Below, piece by piece: positions 1 through 9,346 of a DNA stretch of 56,881 nucleotides. The notes below the pieces were generated by a model. That model worked only from the letters and a program-made list of their open reading frames with translations. It was not told the origin of the DNA and ran no database searches. Source of the stretch: Saccharopolyspora rectivirgula DSM 43747. Its GTDB lineage: Bacteria; Actinomycetota; Actinomycetes; Mycobacteriales; Pseudonocardiaceae. The position numbers and the translations under genes are program-made. How positions within the stretch are numbered: position 1 is the first letter of the stretch; each line of letters starts with the position of its first letter. The stretch spans positions 1-56,881 of the forward strand of contig NZ_AYJW01000020.1 in the NCBI RefSeq assembly GCF_000497205.1. Reading direction: 5' to 3'.

Positions 1-20
1 GACGTGTGCTCTTCCGATCT
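1..20 (+). other. Illumina sequencing adapter remnant
   Basis: The first 20 bases, GACGTGTGCTCTTCCGATCT, are identical to the 3' end of the Illumina TruSeq read-2/index adapter primer. They are not genomic. Their presence at base 1 indicates untrimmed reads at a contig end, so real sequence begins at about base 21. Confidence 0.97.
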
Positions 21-27
21 CTTCCAG

Positions 28-114
28 ATGGGTCTCTTCAACAGGCTCTTGCGGCGCATCAAGTCATTGGTGGGCAGGATGCTGCTGAGCATTCGGAACA
101 GAACTGCTCGTTGA
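28..114 (+). other. Short open frame, possible 3' end of a truncated gene
   Basis: A frame that is open from the contig edge can be read from the ATG at 28 to a TGA at 112-114 (28 codons). The product would be short, basic and amphipathic (starts MGLFNRLLRRIK). Codons such as AGG, AGA, TCA and TTG are unusual for this genome. It may be the tail of a gene cut by the contig end, part of a degraded mobile element, or chance. I do not recognise it. Confidence 0.2.
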
Positions 115-603
115 TTTGCCAGCATTTCCTAGCGGCGTCTTGAATTTCACTTGTTGTCTTCAGGTGTCCGGGTGGTGTCGTAATGCAGCACAATTACCCC
201 TACCCAGGCCCCTGTTCTAGCTCCGCTAGTTAACAAACTCGTCCATCCTCACTCGCCAATGGCAAGGACCAAGACTATGGCGGTCGTCATCAGCTGTTCA
301 TCATCGTCAACCGACCTCGGCCCGGTACTCGGCAAATGAGCGAGTCCATCCCGGTTGCACTGCTCATTCGATGCAGCGCGAAGGGCTGCACCGAGGTCAC
401 CACCGCATAGGTGCGGTACCGGCCACCATTGGCTTGACCTGGGCCGATGGCTCCACTCCGCCGCCCAGTGCTGACGCCGGGCCGAGGGGCAGCCTGTGGC
501 GGCCAAGGTAGCGAAGACGCAGAACACGACCTCCCCGAAATCCGGCACCGGGCATTGGGCACCGAACCAGCTTGGATGGTGCTCGACGCGAGGAAGTCAC
601 AGC
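115..603. other. Stretch without a recognisable gene
   Basis: No convincing coding sequence was found here. Bases 21-260 are clearly less GC-rich than the rest of the window. A small inverted repeat (CTAGC at 217-221, GCTAG at 225-229) lies upstream of GTTAAC. On the minus strand a 99-codon frame (549 down to 249) is open, but it has no recognisable motif, no good ribosome binding site and poor codon bias. Possible debris of a decayed gene. Confidence 0.5.
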
Positions 604-1581
604 TCACCTCTCCCGTTCACCGCTCGGGCGGGGCTTGGCGGTCTCCGGGTACTCCTCCGCTCTGGTCTGGGTGAACAGCTCGGGCAGCATCAGGTAGCTG
701 CCGACGAGGAAAGCGATGCCCCCGCCCAGGAAGCCGAGCTTCACCGTGAGCGCCCCCGGTCCTTGTTCGGCGGTGGGGAAGCCCGGTGGCTCCAAACCGG
801 GCAGGGTGCCGATGATGAAACCGATGGACCCGAGCACGAAGCACACCGCCACCCACCACGACAGGTCGCGCGGCCGGAACCGAACGTAGCCGTGGCCGGC
901 CTCGGCCAGCTGCATGCACGCCGACACCAGGAACAGCACCGAACCGAGCATGCTGCTCTCCCACAACCACAGCTCCGGTAGGACCTCGACGGTCGAGCCC
1001 AGAGCGAAGACGGTTTCGAAGTTGAACACCAGGGAGCCGATCAGCAGCACGAACGGTGTCATGAACTCCAGCCGGTGCGGTTCGAAGGCGAACCAGCGGA
1101 ACTTCTCCGGCGCTTGGCTCCTGCGGTCCGGCCCGATCCGGTCATCGGCGTTGAGGCTCTCCAGCAGCTGGCCGCAGATGCTGACCGCGTAGAGCGAAGC
1201 CCCGATGAAATAGCAGGTCTCGGCGTAAACCGACATGGGGTGTTCGCCGCCGAACAGGTGCGGCACCAGCGACCCGGCGGCGCCGGCGATGAACAGCAGC
1301 GAGCCGACGATGAACACGACCGCGACCCACCAGCCGAGCCGGGCCGGCGCCCAGAAGCGCAGCCACGGGCTCCTCGGCGGTTTGGTCTTCGGCTGCCGCT
1401 CGGCGACCCGCCGGGGACCGAACCCCTTGCGCTGGTGCCGCGATTCCCACAAGTAGCTGGTCTCGTCCGGCAGGCGGTAGCTCACCCAGGAAACGAACGG
1501 TCTGGGGCCGCCGCGCCCGGTGAGCTCCCACCCCGCAGGCACGGCAGGCCCGTAGTGCCTGTCCCGGGAACGTGCTGCCAC
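604..1581 (-). CDS. YrhK-family-like integral membrane protein
   Basis: Predicted membrane protein of 325 residues. The frame stays open upstream to 1776, but I chose the GTG at 1581 because AGGAGGA lies four bases before it. After a hydrophilic N-terminus of about 80 residues there are about six hydrophobic segments in pairs. Segments 1-2 and 5-6 are similar to each other: each begins with WWVAV, followed by a G-S-rich helix and a second helix. This suggests an internal duplication of the two-helix YrhK unit. YrhK-type proteins have no established biochemical role, so function is unknown. It lies 133 bp downstream of the flavin monooxygenase on the same strand and could be cotranscribed with it. 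The family call rests on general resemblance only. Confidence 0.7.
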   Translation of the reverse strand: MAARSRDRHYGPAVPAGWELTGRGGPRPFVSWVSYRLPDETSYLWESRHQRKGFGPRRVAERQPKTKPPRSPWLRFWAPARLGWWVAVVFIVGSLLFIAGAAGSLVPHLFGGEHPMSVYAETCYFIGASLYAVSICGQLLESLNADDRIGPDRRSQAPEKFRWFAFEPHRLEFMTPFVLLIGSLVFNFETVFALGSTVEVLPELWLWESSMLGSVLFLVSACMQLAEAGHGYVRFRPRDLSWWVAVCFVLGSIGFIIGTLPGLEPPGFPTAEQGPGALTVKLGFLGGGIAFLVGSYLMLPELFTQTRAEEYPETAKPRPSGERER

Positions 1582-1714
1582 GCCGTCCTCCTGTCCGAAA
1601 CCGGTGCACCGGCAACGTTCGGACAACCGGCCGTTGCGCGCAAAACGACGTTGGCCGGGACGGGAACGGCCTGCTGCGGCGGGGCAGCAGGCCGGAGCGG
1701 GCGGTCGGGCCGCG

Positions 1715-3511
1715 TCAGTCCGCGGGCCGGGCCAGGATCTTCCGCAGCGCTCCTTCCAGAGCTGCGGCCGGATCATCCACCATGGACATCGCGCGCCAGC
1801 CGACGTGCATGTCCGGGCGCACCAGCACCACCCCGTCCTCGTCGACTTCCCGCAGCTCGGCCCAGTCGTCGTACAGATCGGTGTACTCCTGGCCGGGGCC
1901 GATGACGTGGGCGGCGAGTTCGATCCCGAGCGCGCTGGCGACCTGCTGGGCCGCGTCGGCCCACGCCTTGCCGGTGATCCCGGTCAGCAGCGTGAAACGC
2001 CCCTTGCCGGCCAGGTCGTGCGTGGAGACCTGGTGGCCGTCCTTGCCCAACCAGGCGTGCGGCAGCCGGGCACCGGGCCAGGTGGTGGGGTGGTAGTACA
2101 GCTCCGGGTCGCGCGTGTACCCCGGTTCCGGGGTGCCGTCCGGCACCACCGCCGTCGAGCGGTAGCGCTGTCCGAGTTCCACGCCGTGCGCGTTGAACTC
2201 GTAGTTCTTCAGCTGGATCGCTTTGCGCAGCTGTTCCCGCTTCTGGGCGCCCTTCGGAGAGTTCTCGGCGCGCGAGTCGATCGCCGCCTGCATCTCCGCG
2301 GTGTCCTGGGTTTCCGCCACCCCCAGGGCGTCGAGGATGGCCCCGAACTCCTCGATCGACTTGTTGGCGCGCAGCACGATCTGCTTGCCGATCGGGGCGC
2401 GCTCGGCGTCGTAGGATTCCAGCAGCTCCTCGCCGGCCAGCCCTTTGAGGACGTGCGCGAGCTTCCAGGCCAGGTTGTAGCTGTCGCCGATCGACGTGTT
2501 CGAGCCCAGCCCGTTCGACGGGGGATGCCGGTGCGCGGCGTCCCCGGCGATGAACACCCGCCCCTTCGCGTAGCGGGTGGCGTACATCTTGTTGTTGCCC
2601 CACAGCGACACCGACCGGATCGTCACCGGAACCGTGTCGTCCCCGATCAGGTTGTGCACGATCTCGGTGGCCTTCTCCTCGTCGATCTCCGGTGGGGGCT
2701 GGTTGATGTCGTACCCCCAGGTGATCAGCCACTCGTTCCAGGGGCGGACCATGCGCACCAAGCCCAGGCCGATGCCGCCGATGGTGGCGCCCGGTTGCAG
2801 CACCCAGTACAGCACCGCCGGCCGGTGCTCGACGTACCGGGAGAGGTCGGCGTGGCAGACGATGTTCATCGAGCCGGCCAGGTCCATCTGGCCTTCCATC
2901 GGCAGGTCGAGGTCCTTGGCCACCTGCGACCGGCCGCCGTCGGCGCCGATCACGTAGCGGGCGCGGATGTCGTACTCGCGCCCGGACAACCGGTCGCGCA
3001 CCCGCACGGTGACCCCGCTGTCGTCCTGGGTGAGCGAGAGGTACTCGGTGCTGAACAGGAACTTGCTGCCGCGGCTGGAAGCGTTGCTGACCAGGATCGG
3101 TTCGAACAGGTTCTGCGGCAGGTCGCAGTTCATCGAAGGGCTGGCCATCACGTAGTCGGCTTCGCGCTGCGGGTGCGTGCCCCAAGCGCGGATGCGGCCG
3201 AGCTCTTCCCCGGCGAGCGAGGAGCAGAAGACCGTGTTGCCCATCAAGTGGTGCGGGGTGGCCTTGGCCTTGACCTGGTCTTCGATCCCCATGTCGCGCA
3301 TGATTTCGACGGTGCGCTGGTTGGTGATGTGCGCGCGGGGAGTGTTCGCGGTCCACGGGTACTTGCTGATCGCGATGTGGTCGATCCCGTAGGTGGCCAG
3401 GAAGAGTGCGGCGGAAGCACCTGCTGGCCCGGCGCCGATGATCAGGACATCGGTGCTCACGTCCGCGGTGCCGGTGTGCTGGGTGTCCGCTGTGCTCGGA
3501 CTGCTGCCCAT
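1715..3511 (-). CDS. FAD-dependent aromatic monooxygenase (TfdB/phenol 2-monooxygenase type)
   Basis: A 598-residue class A flavoprotein hydroxylase of the PHBH fold. The dinucleotide-binding motif GAGPAG is at residues 26-31, the FAD/NADPH DG motif reads GADGGRSQ, and the second FAD motif reads GRVFIAGDAAH followed by PPSNGLGSN. The C-terminal 180 residues match the thioredoxin-like domain typical of phenol and 2,4-dichlorophenol monooxygenases, which hydroxylate phenols to catechols with NADPH and oxygen. The start at 3511 is preceded by AAGGAG ten bases upstream; the reading frame continues to 3631 but that extension has no support. Substrate is not predictable. Neighbours are cyanase and a tannase-like esterase, so a role in aromatic catabolism is plausible but inferred. 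Confidence 0.88.
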   Translation of the reverse strand: MGSSPSTADTQHTGTADVSTDVLIIGAGPAGASAALFLATYGIDHIAISKYPWTANTPRAHITNQRTVEIMRDMGIEDQVKAKATPHHLMGNTVFCSSLAGEELGRIRAWGTHPQREADYVMASPSMNCDLPQNLFEPILVSNASSRGSKFLFSTEYLSLTQDDSGVTVRVRDRLSGREYDIRARYVIGADGGRSQVAKDLDLPMEGQMDLAGSMNIVCHADLSRYVEHRPAVLYWVLQPGATIGGIGLGLVRMVRPWNEWLITWGYDINQPPPEIDEEKATEIVHNLIGDDTVPVTIRSVSLWGNNKMYATRYAKGRVFIAGDAAHRHPPSNGLGSNTSIGDSYNLAWKLAHVLKGLAGEELLESYDAERAPIGKQIVLRANKSIEEFGAILDALGVAETQDTAEMQAAIDSRAENSPKGAQKREQLRKAIQLKNYEFNAHGVELGQRYRSTAVVPDGTPEPGYTRDPELYYHPTTWPGARLPHAWLGKDGHQVSTHDLAGKGRFTLLTGITGKAWADAAQQVASALGIELAAHVIGPGQEYTDLYDDWAELREVDEDGVVLVRPDMHVGWRAMSMVDDPAAALEGALRKILARPAD

Positions 3512-3852
3512 CGGTTTCGTGCTCCTTACAACTCGCCTCGTCGCAGGCTGGACCGTTCCCTCGTCCACCTGCGCTTCACCGGCCAGGAATCCACCTGGAG
3601 CCGGTTGACGAGCGTCGATCAAGATCAACAACTCGTTGCTGGCGAAAATAACCCGCCGCTGGGCGATTCGTCACCGGCCGAGAGGAATGTGAGATCACCA
3701 ACGACCGCTCGTGCTCGGCGATCGCGAGGAAGAACTGGCGCGGAGCGAGTTGCGCGTTCGGGATGCGCGGGCAGTGAGCGCACGGCTGAGCAGGACCGCT
3801 CGTTCCCCGCGACGCTCCACGGTGGAGGCCAATGCCCCGGCAGGGGAGCGCC
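3512..3852. other. Intergenic region upstream of the FAD monooxygenase
   Basis: About 340 bp separate the monooxygenase start from the cynS stop. The middle (about 3610-3660) is locally A/T-rich and contains GATC-AA-GATC, a possible regulatory half-site pair. It probably holds the minus-strand promoter of the monooxygenase. No gene or clear terminator was seen. Confidence 0.4.
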
Positions 3853-4296
3853 TCACCACTGGTAGGGCAGGAACTTCCCGTCGAAGGTGACGACGACCCG
3901 GTCACCGTCGGGGTCGGGACGGCGCTCCACGTCCATCCGGAAGTTGATGGCGCTCATGATGCCGTCCCCGAACTTCTCGTGGATCAACTCCTTGAGAGCA
4001 GGACCGTAGACCTGGAGCGCCTCGTAGAACCGGTAGAGCGTCGGATCGGTGGGCACCACGCTGTCCGGATCGCCGCGGTGGGGCTGCAGCTGCAGCGCCT
4101 CCACGACCTCGTGGTCGAGATCGAGAATCTCGCCCACGGCAGCGGCGTCCTCCGCGCTCATCGGGTGTTGGCCCAGCAGCGCCGCGGTCGTCCACACTGG
4201 AGGCTTGCCGAGCCGGTTCGCGATTTCCTCCCACGAGATGTCCGCCCGGAACCGGGCCCGGGAGACGATCTCTGCGGCTTCCAGCTTGCTGAGCAC
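3853..4296 (-). CDS. cynS: Cyanate hydratase (cyanase)
   Basis: Cyanase catalyses bicarbonate-dependent decomposition of cyanate to ammonia and CO2, detoxifying cyanate and releasing nitrogen. The protein is 147 residues from a GTG at 4296, preceded by AGGAGGGATCAG; longer upstream frames have no such site. The N-terminal half is the helical POU-like domain. The catalytic triad of the family is visible as Arg89, Glu92 and Ser115 (E. coli Arg96, Glu99, Ser122; constant offset of 7). The C-terminus ends FDGKFLPYQW, close to the family norm. No carbonic anhydrase or cyanate transporter gene is adjacent, unlike the E. coli cynTSX operon. Cytoplasmic homodecamer in characterised members. Confidence 0.96.
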   Translation of the reverse strand: MLSKLEAAEIVSRARFRADISWEEIANRLGKPPVWTTAALLGQHPMSAEDAAAVGEILDLDHEVVEALQLQPHRGDPDSVVPTDPTLYRFYEALQVYGPALKELIHEKFGDGIMSAINFRMDVERRPDPDGDRVVVTFDGKFLPYQW

Positions 4297-4492
4297 CTGA
4301 TCCCTCCTGGGGCGACCGCGTGAAAAGGACGCTCGCGGCAGGTGGTGCGCCGCGCGGCGAACCGGTGTTCCGGCCGGCACGTCGATTGTCGGCCGGCCGG
4401 AGCGGCCCCGCGAGTCGAGTAGCCCGGTCGGCCCACCAGAGCTGTGGTGGGCAGGGCAGCGCACGCTCGACCGCGGGCCTTCGCCGCTCTGC

Positions 4493-6091
4493 TCACGCCG
4501 TCGTGCACCGGTAGCTGTCGGCCTGGTTCGGATCCCCTTCGCCGTCGTACTGCGCCACCTGCGGGTACGGGCAGAGGTCGCGGGTGATCACCTGGCCGGA
4601 CCCGTCGGTCTTCGCGGCCGGGAGGGTGTCCGGCGCGTTGCCGTTCTCCACCCACTCCACCAGCGCGCCCAGCGGATCGACCGGTGCCGGACCCCTGCCC
4701 GCGGAGCAGTGCTCGGCCCCGGGGGCGAGGAACACGCGGAAGAAGTCGTCCACCCGGTGCTGGCCGCCCAGCGCCCGGACCACTTCGTGCCAGTACCGGA
4801 TGGTCCCCTGCGGGTAGATGAGCGAGTCGGACATGCCGTGCCAGGTGAGCAGCTTGCCGCCGGATTCCCGGAACTCCGACAAGTCGGGGTCGTCCGTGCC
4901 GATGATGTCGTTGTAGTCCCGCTGGGCCTGCTCGAAGAGCTCCTCGAACTCCTCCGTGGTGAGCGCGCTGGCGTCGAACTCCGGGTCTTGCTTCAGGAAG
5001 TACCGGACCCAGCTGTCGGCGATGGGGAACGTGGCGGGGCGCATCGTGCCGTCCGGGCCGGGGGTGGTCAGGTTGCTCAACAGGGTTCCCTTGGTGAGCC
5101 CGTACCAGAGGCGCTCGCCATCGCTGGTGCGCGGCCCGTCCCAGATCTTCCGCACCACTTCGGCCGTCTCGGCGGAAATGGTCGTTTCCTCGCCGTCGCA
5201 CAGCACCTGGGTGCCGACCAGTTCGGCCGGATCGAACCCGCAGCGCAACGGATCACCGATGACGCCGTCCACCACGCCGTCGGCGCCGTCGCAGGCCTCG
5301 ATCGCGGCTTCGGTGAACGCTTCGAACTCGCACGGCGAGGGGTAGACCCCGGCTTCGTGCATCACCACGTGCGGCCACTGCGAGGCGGTCGTGAACCGCT
5401 CCCAATTGATGGCCGGGGCGCTGGCCAGGATTCCGTCGTAGTCACCGGGGTAGCGCTGGGCCTCCATGAACCCCTGCCGCCCGCCGGTCGAGCAGCCGTT
5501 CCAGTAGGAGTACCGGGCCGGTTCCCCGTAGAAGTCGGCGGTCACCGCCTTGCCGACCACCGTCATGTCGTGCAGGGAGCGGGAAGCGAAGTTCTCCAAC
5601 AGCTCGAGGTTGACCTCGCCCTGCTCGTCGAGCGCCCATCTGGACGGGTCGATGGAGTTGAGCTCGTGCCCGCCGTCGGTGGCGGCGGCCGCGTAGCCGT
5701 TCTTCACCGCTGGTGCCAGGGCGGCCGCGGACACACCGGTCGACCACCCGGCGCCACCGGTCCCCTGGAACCGGCCGTTCCAGTTCTCCAGCGGCAACCA
5801 CACCTCCACGGTCACCTCGTCGTGAGCGCCGGGGTGGGTCAGCACGACCGTGACCGCGCAGTGCGGGGGAACGTTCTCGATCGGAGGTGTGGGATCCGGC
5901 GGAACCGGGGGCGGGTCGATGGTGCCGCCGGGGTGTTCCTCGGCGGTGGTGGAAACGACCTCGGCCCCGGGAACTTCTGGCTCGGCCAGCGAGGAGCACC
6001 TGCTGCTGGCCTGTGCTGCCGGTGTGCTGCAGCCCGCCAGCAGCAGTCCTGCGGTCGCGGTAAGCACAGCGGATTTCCGCGCGAATCCCAT
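4493..6091 (-). CDS. Tannase/feruloyl esterase family lipoprotein
   Basis: Secreted alpha/beta hydrolase of 532 residues in the tannase/feruloyl esterase family, which cleaves ester bonds of gallates or hydroxycinnamates in plant material. An N-terminal signal with lipobox LLAGC puts the lipid-modified cysteine at residue 21. The nucleophile motif GCSTGG is at 199-204 (Ser201). The C-terminal region has the acid in WHGMSDSL and the histidine in PGAEHC. This is the CS-D-HC arrangement of the family, in which the two cysteines form a disulfide joining Ser and His. A calcium-loop-like D-rich segment (CDGADGVVDGVIGDP) is also present. AGGAGTGAC precedes the ATG. Substrate is unknown. It is 196 bp upstream of cynS on the same strand. 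Confidence 0.9.
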   Translation of the reverse strand: MGFARKSAVLTATAGLLLAGCSTPAAQASSRCSSLAEPEVPGAEVVSTTAEEHPGGTIDPPPVPPDPTPPIENVPPHCAVTVVLTHPGAHDEVTVEVWLPLENWNGRFQGTGGAGWSTGVSAAALAPAVKNGYAAAATDGGHELNSIDPSRWALDEQGEVNLELLENFASRSLHDMTVVGKAVTADFYGEPARYSYWNGCSTGGRQGFMEAQRYPGDYDGILASAPAINWERFTTASQWPHVVMHEAGVYPSPCEFEAFTEAAIEACDGADGVVDGVIGDPLRCGFDPAELVGTQVLCDGEETTISAETAEVVRKIWDGPRTSDGERLWYGLTKGTLLSNLTTPGPDGTMRPATFPIADSWVRYFLKQDPEFDASALTTEEFEELFEQAQRDYNDIIGTDDPDLSEFRESGGKLLTWHGMSDSLIYPQGTIRYWHEVVRALGGQHRVDDFFRVFLAPGAEHCSAGRGPAPVDPLGALVEWVENGNAPDTLPAAKTDGSGQVITRDLCPYPQVAQYDGEGDPNQADSYRCTTA

Positions 6092-6240
6092 GTCACTCCT
6101 AGCCCCGCCGGTCAGCTGGAATCTCGCTCGTACATTAGCGGGGCAGAGCCACGATCAAGTGGCATATGACACAGTTTGCCGCGAATGGCGGATGGTGACG
6201 GGGGATCCGGCGGGCCGCGCGTCGGCCCGCCGGCGAACCG

Positions 6241-8361
6241 CTACGCGGGCACCGATTCGGTCCTCCGCTGCCAAACCCGGTGCTTGCGCAGTGCCGCGAT
6301 GAACTCGTCGAAGAAGTCCTCCGGCAGTTCGCCCCCGGTGGCGGCGGTGACCACCCCCAGGTGGCCGTGCACTTCTCCATCACCGGAACCGGTGGTTTCA
6401 CCTGCTTCGGCGACCCCGGCCCGGCGCAGCAGCTGCATGCCCTCGTCGCTGCCGGCCACGGGTTTGGCGTGCTTGTACGCCTCGGCCACGAAGTGGACGG
6501 CGTAGCCGTCTTCCGACAGCGTCCGCACGCTCTGCTCGCCTCCCGGGACGATCACCGCGTCGTAGACCACCGATGCCGCGGTGTTCAGCAGCACGTCCAC
6601 ATCGACCTGGGATCCGTCGCTGCTGCGCAGGGTGCCGTCGCGCGGGGCCAGCACTTCGGCGGTCGCGTCGTGTTCCGCCATCTTCTGCCGGATCTGCTCC
6701 ACCTCCCGGCCGTCCACGCCGTCCGCGGCCAGCACCGCGATCTTGCGGGTGGCGATGGTGTCCATCACCGTGTTCGCCTGGCTCAGGGCGGGGGAGCTGC
6801 GGCCGTGGTTGGGCCTCGCCGCCTCGCGGGGCGGGGCCACGCCGATGCCTTCGGCGACCCGGACCGCGAGTTCGTGGTCGATGTGGTTGAGGTGCGCGAC
6901 CACGTTCTCCCGGATGTGGTGCTCGTCGCACTTGCCCAGTTCGAACTGGAAAGCGGCCACGATGTGCTCTTTTTCCCAGTCGGCCATGCTGTTCCAGAAC
7001 AGGGTGGGCTGGCTGTAGTGGTCCTGGAAGCTCGCGCTGCGCTTGCGGATCTTGTGGCCTTCGACCTTCTCCTGGTAGTGCCTGAACGCTCCTTCCTCGA
7101 CGCTCGCCGGCGCTGGGCTTCCGCCGGACAAGCTGTTGTTGTAGTAACTCGTCCGTCCTCTGTGGATTTTCTGCTGCCCGTAGCCGTCCCGTTGGTTGTT
7201 GGTGACTTCGACGACCGGGCGGTTGATCGGGATCTGGGCGAAGTTGGGGCCGCCGAGCCGGATCAGCTGCGTGTCCAAGTAGGAGAAGTTCCGCGCCTGC
7301 AGCAGCGGGTCGTTGGTGAAGTCGATCCCCGGCACCACGTTGGCGGTGTGGAAGGCGACCTGCTCGGTCTCGGCGAAGAAGTTGTCCGGATTGCGGTCCA
7401 GCACCAACTTGCCCACCGGCTGCACCGGGACCTCCTCCTCCGGAATGATCTTGGTGGGGTCGAGCAAGTCGAAATCGAAGTCGAACTCCCTGGACTCGTC
7501 CACCAGCTGCACGCCCAGCTCGTACTCGGGGTACTGGCCCGCTTCGATGGCGTCCCACAGGTCACGGCGGTTGTAGTCCGGGTCCTTGCCGGCGATCTTC
7601 TGGCACTCGTCCCACACCAGGGAATGCGTGCCCAGGGCGGGTTTCCAGTGGAACTTCACGAAAGTCCCCTTGCCCTCGGCGTTGACGAACCGGAACGTGT
7701 GCACCCCGAAGCCCTGCATCATCCGGTAGCTGCGGGGCAGTGCCCGATCCGACATCAGCCACATCACCGTGTGCAGCGTTTCCGGGTTCAACTGCACGAA
7801 GTCCCAGAAGGTGTTGTGCGCCGAAGCGGCCTGCGGGATCTCGTTGTCCGGCTGCGGTTTCACCGCGTGCACGAAGTCGGGGAACTTGATCCCGTCTTGG
7901 ACGAAGAACACCGGGAAGTTGTTGGCGACCAGGTCGTAGTTGCCCTGCTCGGTGTAGAACTTGGTGGCGAATCCGCGGACGTCCCGAACCGTGTCGGCCG
8001 ACCCGCGGGAGCCTGCGACCGTGGAGAACCGCACGAAAACCGGTGTTCGAACCTCGGGGTCGGTCAGGAACTTCGCGACGGTGTAGTCCGCCAGCCAATC
8101 GCTGTACGGCTGGAAGTGGCCGTAGGCGCCGGCTCCCCTGGCGTGCACCACCCGCTCCGGGATGCGCTCGTGGTCGAAGTGGGTGATCTTCTCCCGCGCG
8201 TGGAAGTCCTCCAGCAGCGTTGGACCTCGTTCCCCGACCGTCAGGGAATCGTCGGTGTGGTCGACCCGAACACCTTGTTGCGTGGTCAGGTGGGTGTCGG
8301 TGAGGTCCTGCCGGACACCGTCGAGCTGCTCCTGCTTCGCATCGCGATCTTTGTTCGCCAT
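6241..8361 (-). CDS. katE: Large-subunit (HPII-type) catalase with C-terminal DJ-1/PfpI domain
   Basis: Heme catalase of 706 residues that dismutates hydrogen peroxide. The start at 8361 (MANKDRD) was chosen because a GAGAGG site precedes it; the longer frame to 8454 lacks support. The distal histidine is His73 in VVHARG, the asparagine lies in [10 protein letters not shown], and the proximal heme tyrosine is in the FSYLDTQ segment near residue 355. After about residue 560 a flavodoxin-like PfpI/DJ-1 domain follows ([17 protein letters not shown]), as in E. coli HPII. It is the first gene downstream of sigF on the same strand, which fits the frequent control of such catalases by SigB/SigF stress sigma factors. 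I did not find a SigF-type promoter directly upstream. Confidence 0.96.
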   Translation of the reverse strand: MANKDRDAKQEQLDGVRQDLTDTHLTTQQGVRVDHTDDSLTVGERGPTLLEDFHAREKITHFDHERIPERVVHARGAGAYGHFQPYSDWLADYTVAKFLTDPEVRTPVFVRFSTVAGSRGSADTVRDVRGFATKFYTEQGNYDLVANNFPVFFVQDGIKFPDFVHAVKPQPDNEIPQAASAHNTFWDFVQLNPETLHTVMWLMSDRALPRSYRMMQGFGVHTFRFVNAEGKGTFVKFHWKPALGTHSLVWDECQKIAGKDPDYNRRDLWDAIEAGQYPEYELGVQLVDESREFDFDFDLLDPTKIIPEEEVPVQPVGKLVLDRNPDNFFAETEQVAFHTANVVPGIDFTNDPLLQARNFSYLDTQLIRLGGPNFAQIPINRPVVEVTNNQRDGYGQQKIHRGRTSYYNNSLSGGSPAPASVEEGAFRHYQEKVEGHKIRKRSASFQDHYSQPTLFWNSMADWEKEHIVAAFQFELGKCDEHHIRENVVAHLNHIDHELAVRVAEGIGVAPPREAARPNHGRSSPALSQANTVMDTIATRKIAVLAADGVDGREVEQIRQKMAEHDATAEVLAPRDGTLRSSDGSQVDVDVLLNTAASVVYDAVIVPGGEQSVRTLSEDGYAVHFVAEAYKHAKPVAGSDEGMQLLRRAGVAEAGETTGSGDGEVHGHLGVVTAATGGELPEDFFDEFIAALRKHRVWQRRTESVPA

Positions 8362-8527
8362 CTCCAGAACCTCTCGCTGGCCTGACAGGTGTCCCTCCGG
8401 AATTCCCGGGAGGAGCACGGAGTATGCGACGCGGGAGCAGCGGGGCCCGATCAAGCCGGCAAGTGCCGCGGCCGTCGGCGTTGCCGGAACGGTCGGGATC
8501 GCCCACTGGAGGAGGAGCGGGCCGCGG

Positions 8528-9346
8528 TCAGCGGCCGGCCGCGTCCGCCGGGCGCGGCCGTTCCTCGTCGAGGTCGACGCGCTGCCGCAGCCGGGAGAGC
8601 GTGCGCGCCAGCAGGCGGGAAACGTGCATCTGCGAGATGCCGATGTGTTCGGCGATCTGGGTTTGCGTCATCCCCCGGAAGAACCGCATCACCAGGATGC
8701 GCTTCTCCCGTTCCGGGAGCTCGGCCAGCAGCGGCCGGATGGTTTCCCGGTCGTCCACTTCGGCGAGCTCGCTGTCGTCGAAACCGATCGCGTCACCGAG
8801 CGGGATGTTGTCGGTGTCGCTCAGCAGGTCGTCCAGCGAAGAACTGCGGTAGGCGTTGCTGGCTTCCAGTCCTTGGCGCACCTCTTCGACGTCGAGCTTG
8901 AGGTGCTCGGCCAGTTCGCTGGGGGTCGGGGCGCGCCCGAGCCGCTGGGACAGCGCCGAAATGCCGTTGGACACCGCCAGGTGCAGTTCCTGCATCTTCC
9001 TGGGCATGCGAACGGACCAGCCGGTGTCCCGGAAGTGCCGCCGGACCTCGCCCATGATCGTGGGGACGGCGTAGGAGAGGAAGTCCGTCCCGCGCTCCGG
9101 GTTGAACCTGTCGACCGCGTTGATCAGCCCGACCGTGGCCACCTGGAACAGGTCGTCGTGCGGTTCTCCCCGGTGCCGGAAGCGCCGGGCTATGTGTTCA
9201 GCGATGGGCAGGTGCTCGGTGACCAGGCGGTCCCGTAACTCCTTGTACCGAGCGTCGTCCTTCTCGAGAGCGGCGAGTTCGGTGAACAGCGGGAGCAACG
9301 CGTCGTACTCGTGGCGGCGTGCATCAGCCCCAGCCCTGTTGCTCAC
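8528..9346 (-). CDS. sigF: Stress/sporulation-type RNA polymerase sigma factor (SigF/SigB family)
   Basis: A 272-residue sigma-70 group 3 factor. Region 2 contains the core-binding and -10 recognition segment (DDLFQVATVGLINAVDRF, FLSYAVPTIMGEVRRHFRD), region 3 follows (WSVRMPRKMQEL), and region 4 carries the -35 recognising helix-turn-helix (MTQTQIAEHIGISQMHVSRLL). This arrangement is typical of SigB of Bacillus and SigF of actinobacteria, which govern general stress responses. The start overlaps the end of the anti-sigma gene by 23 bp, so the two are translationally coupled, as in the usfX-sigF pair of mycobacteria. Expected to be held inactive by the upstream anti-sigma factor and released through anti-anti-sigma partners encoded elsewhere. 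Confidence 0.95.
   Translation of the reverse strand: MSNRAGADARRHEYDALLPLFTELAALEKDDARYKELRDRLVTEHLPIAEHIARRFRHRGEPHDDLFQVATVGLINAVDRFNPERGTDFLSYAVPTIMGEVRRHFRDTGWSVRMPRKMQELHLAVSNGISALSQRLGRAPTPSELAEHLKLDVEEVRQGLEASNAYRSSSLDDLLSDTDNIPLGDAIGFDDSELAEVDDRETIRPLLAELPEREKRILVMRFFRGMTQTQIAEHIGISQMHVSRLLARTLSRLRQRVDLDEERPRPADAAGR

Noticed and set aside
1604-3865. A 753-codon plus-strand frame opposite the flavin monooxygenase
   Set aside because: Antisense shadow; the minus-strand protein has all FAD motifs.
6280-8385. A 701-codon plus-strand frame opposite katE
   Set aside because: Antisense shadow of catalase; repetitive V/H/D/R composition and no ribosome binding site.
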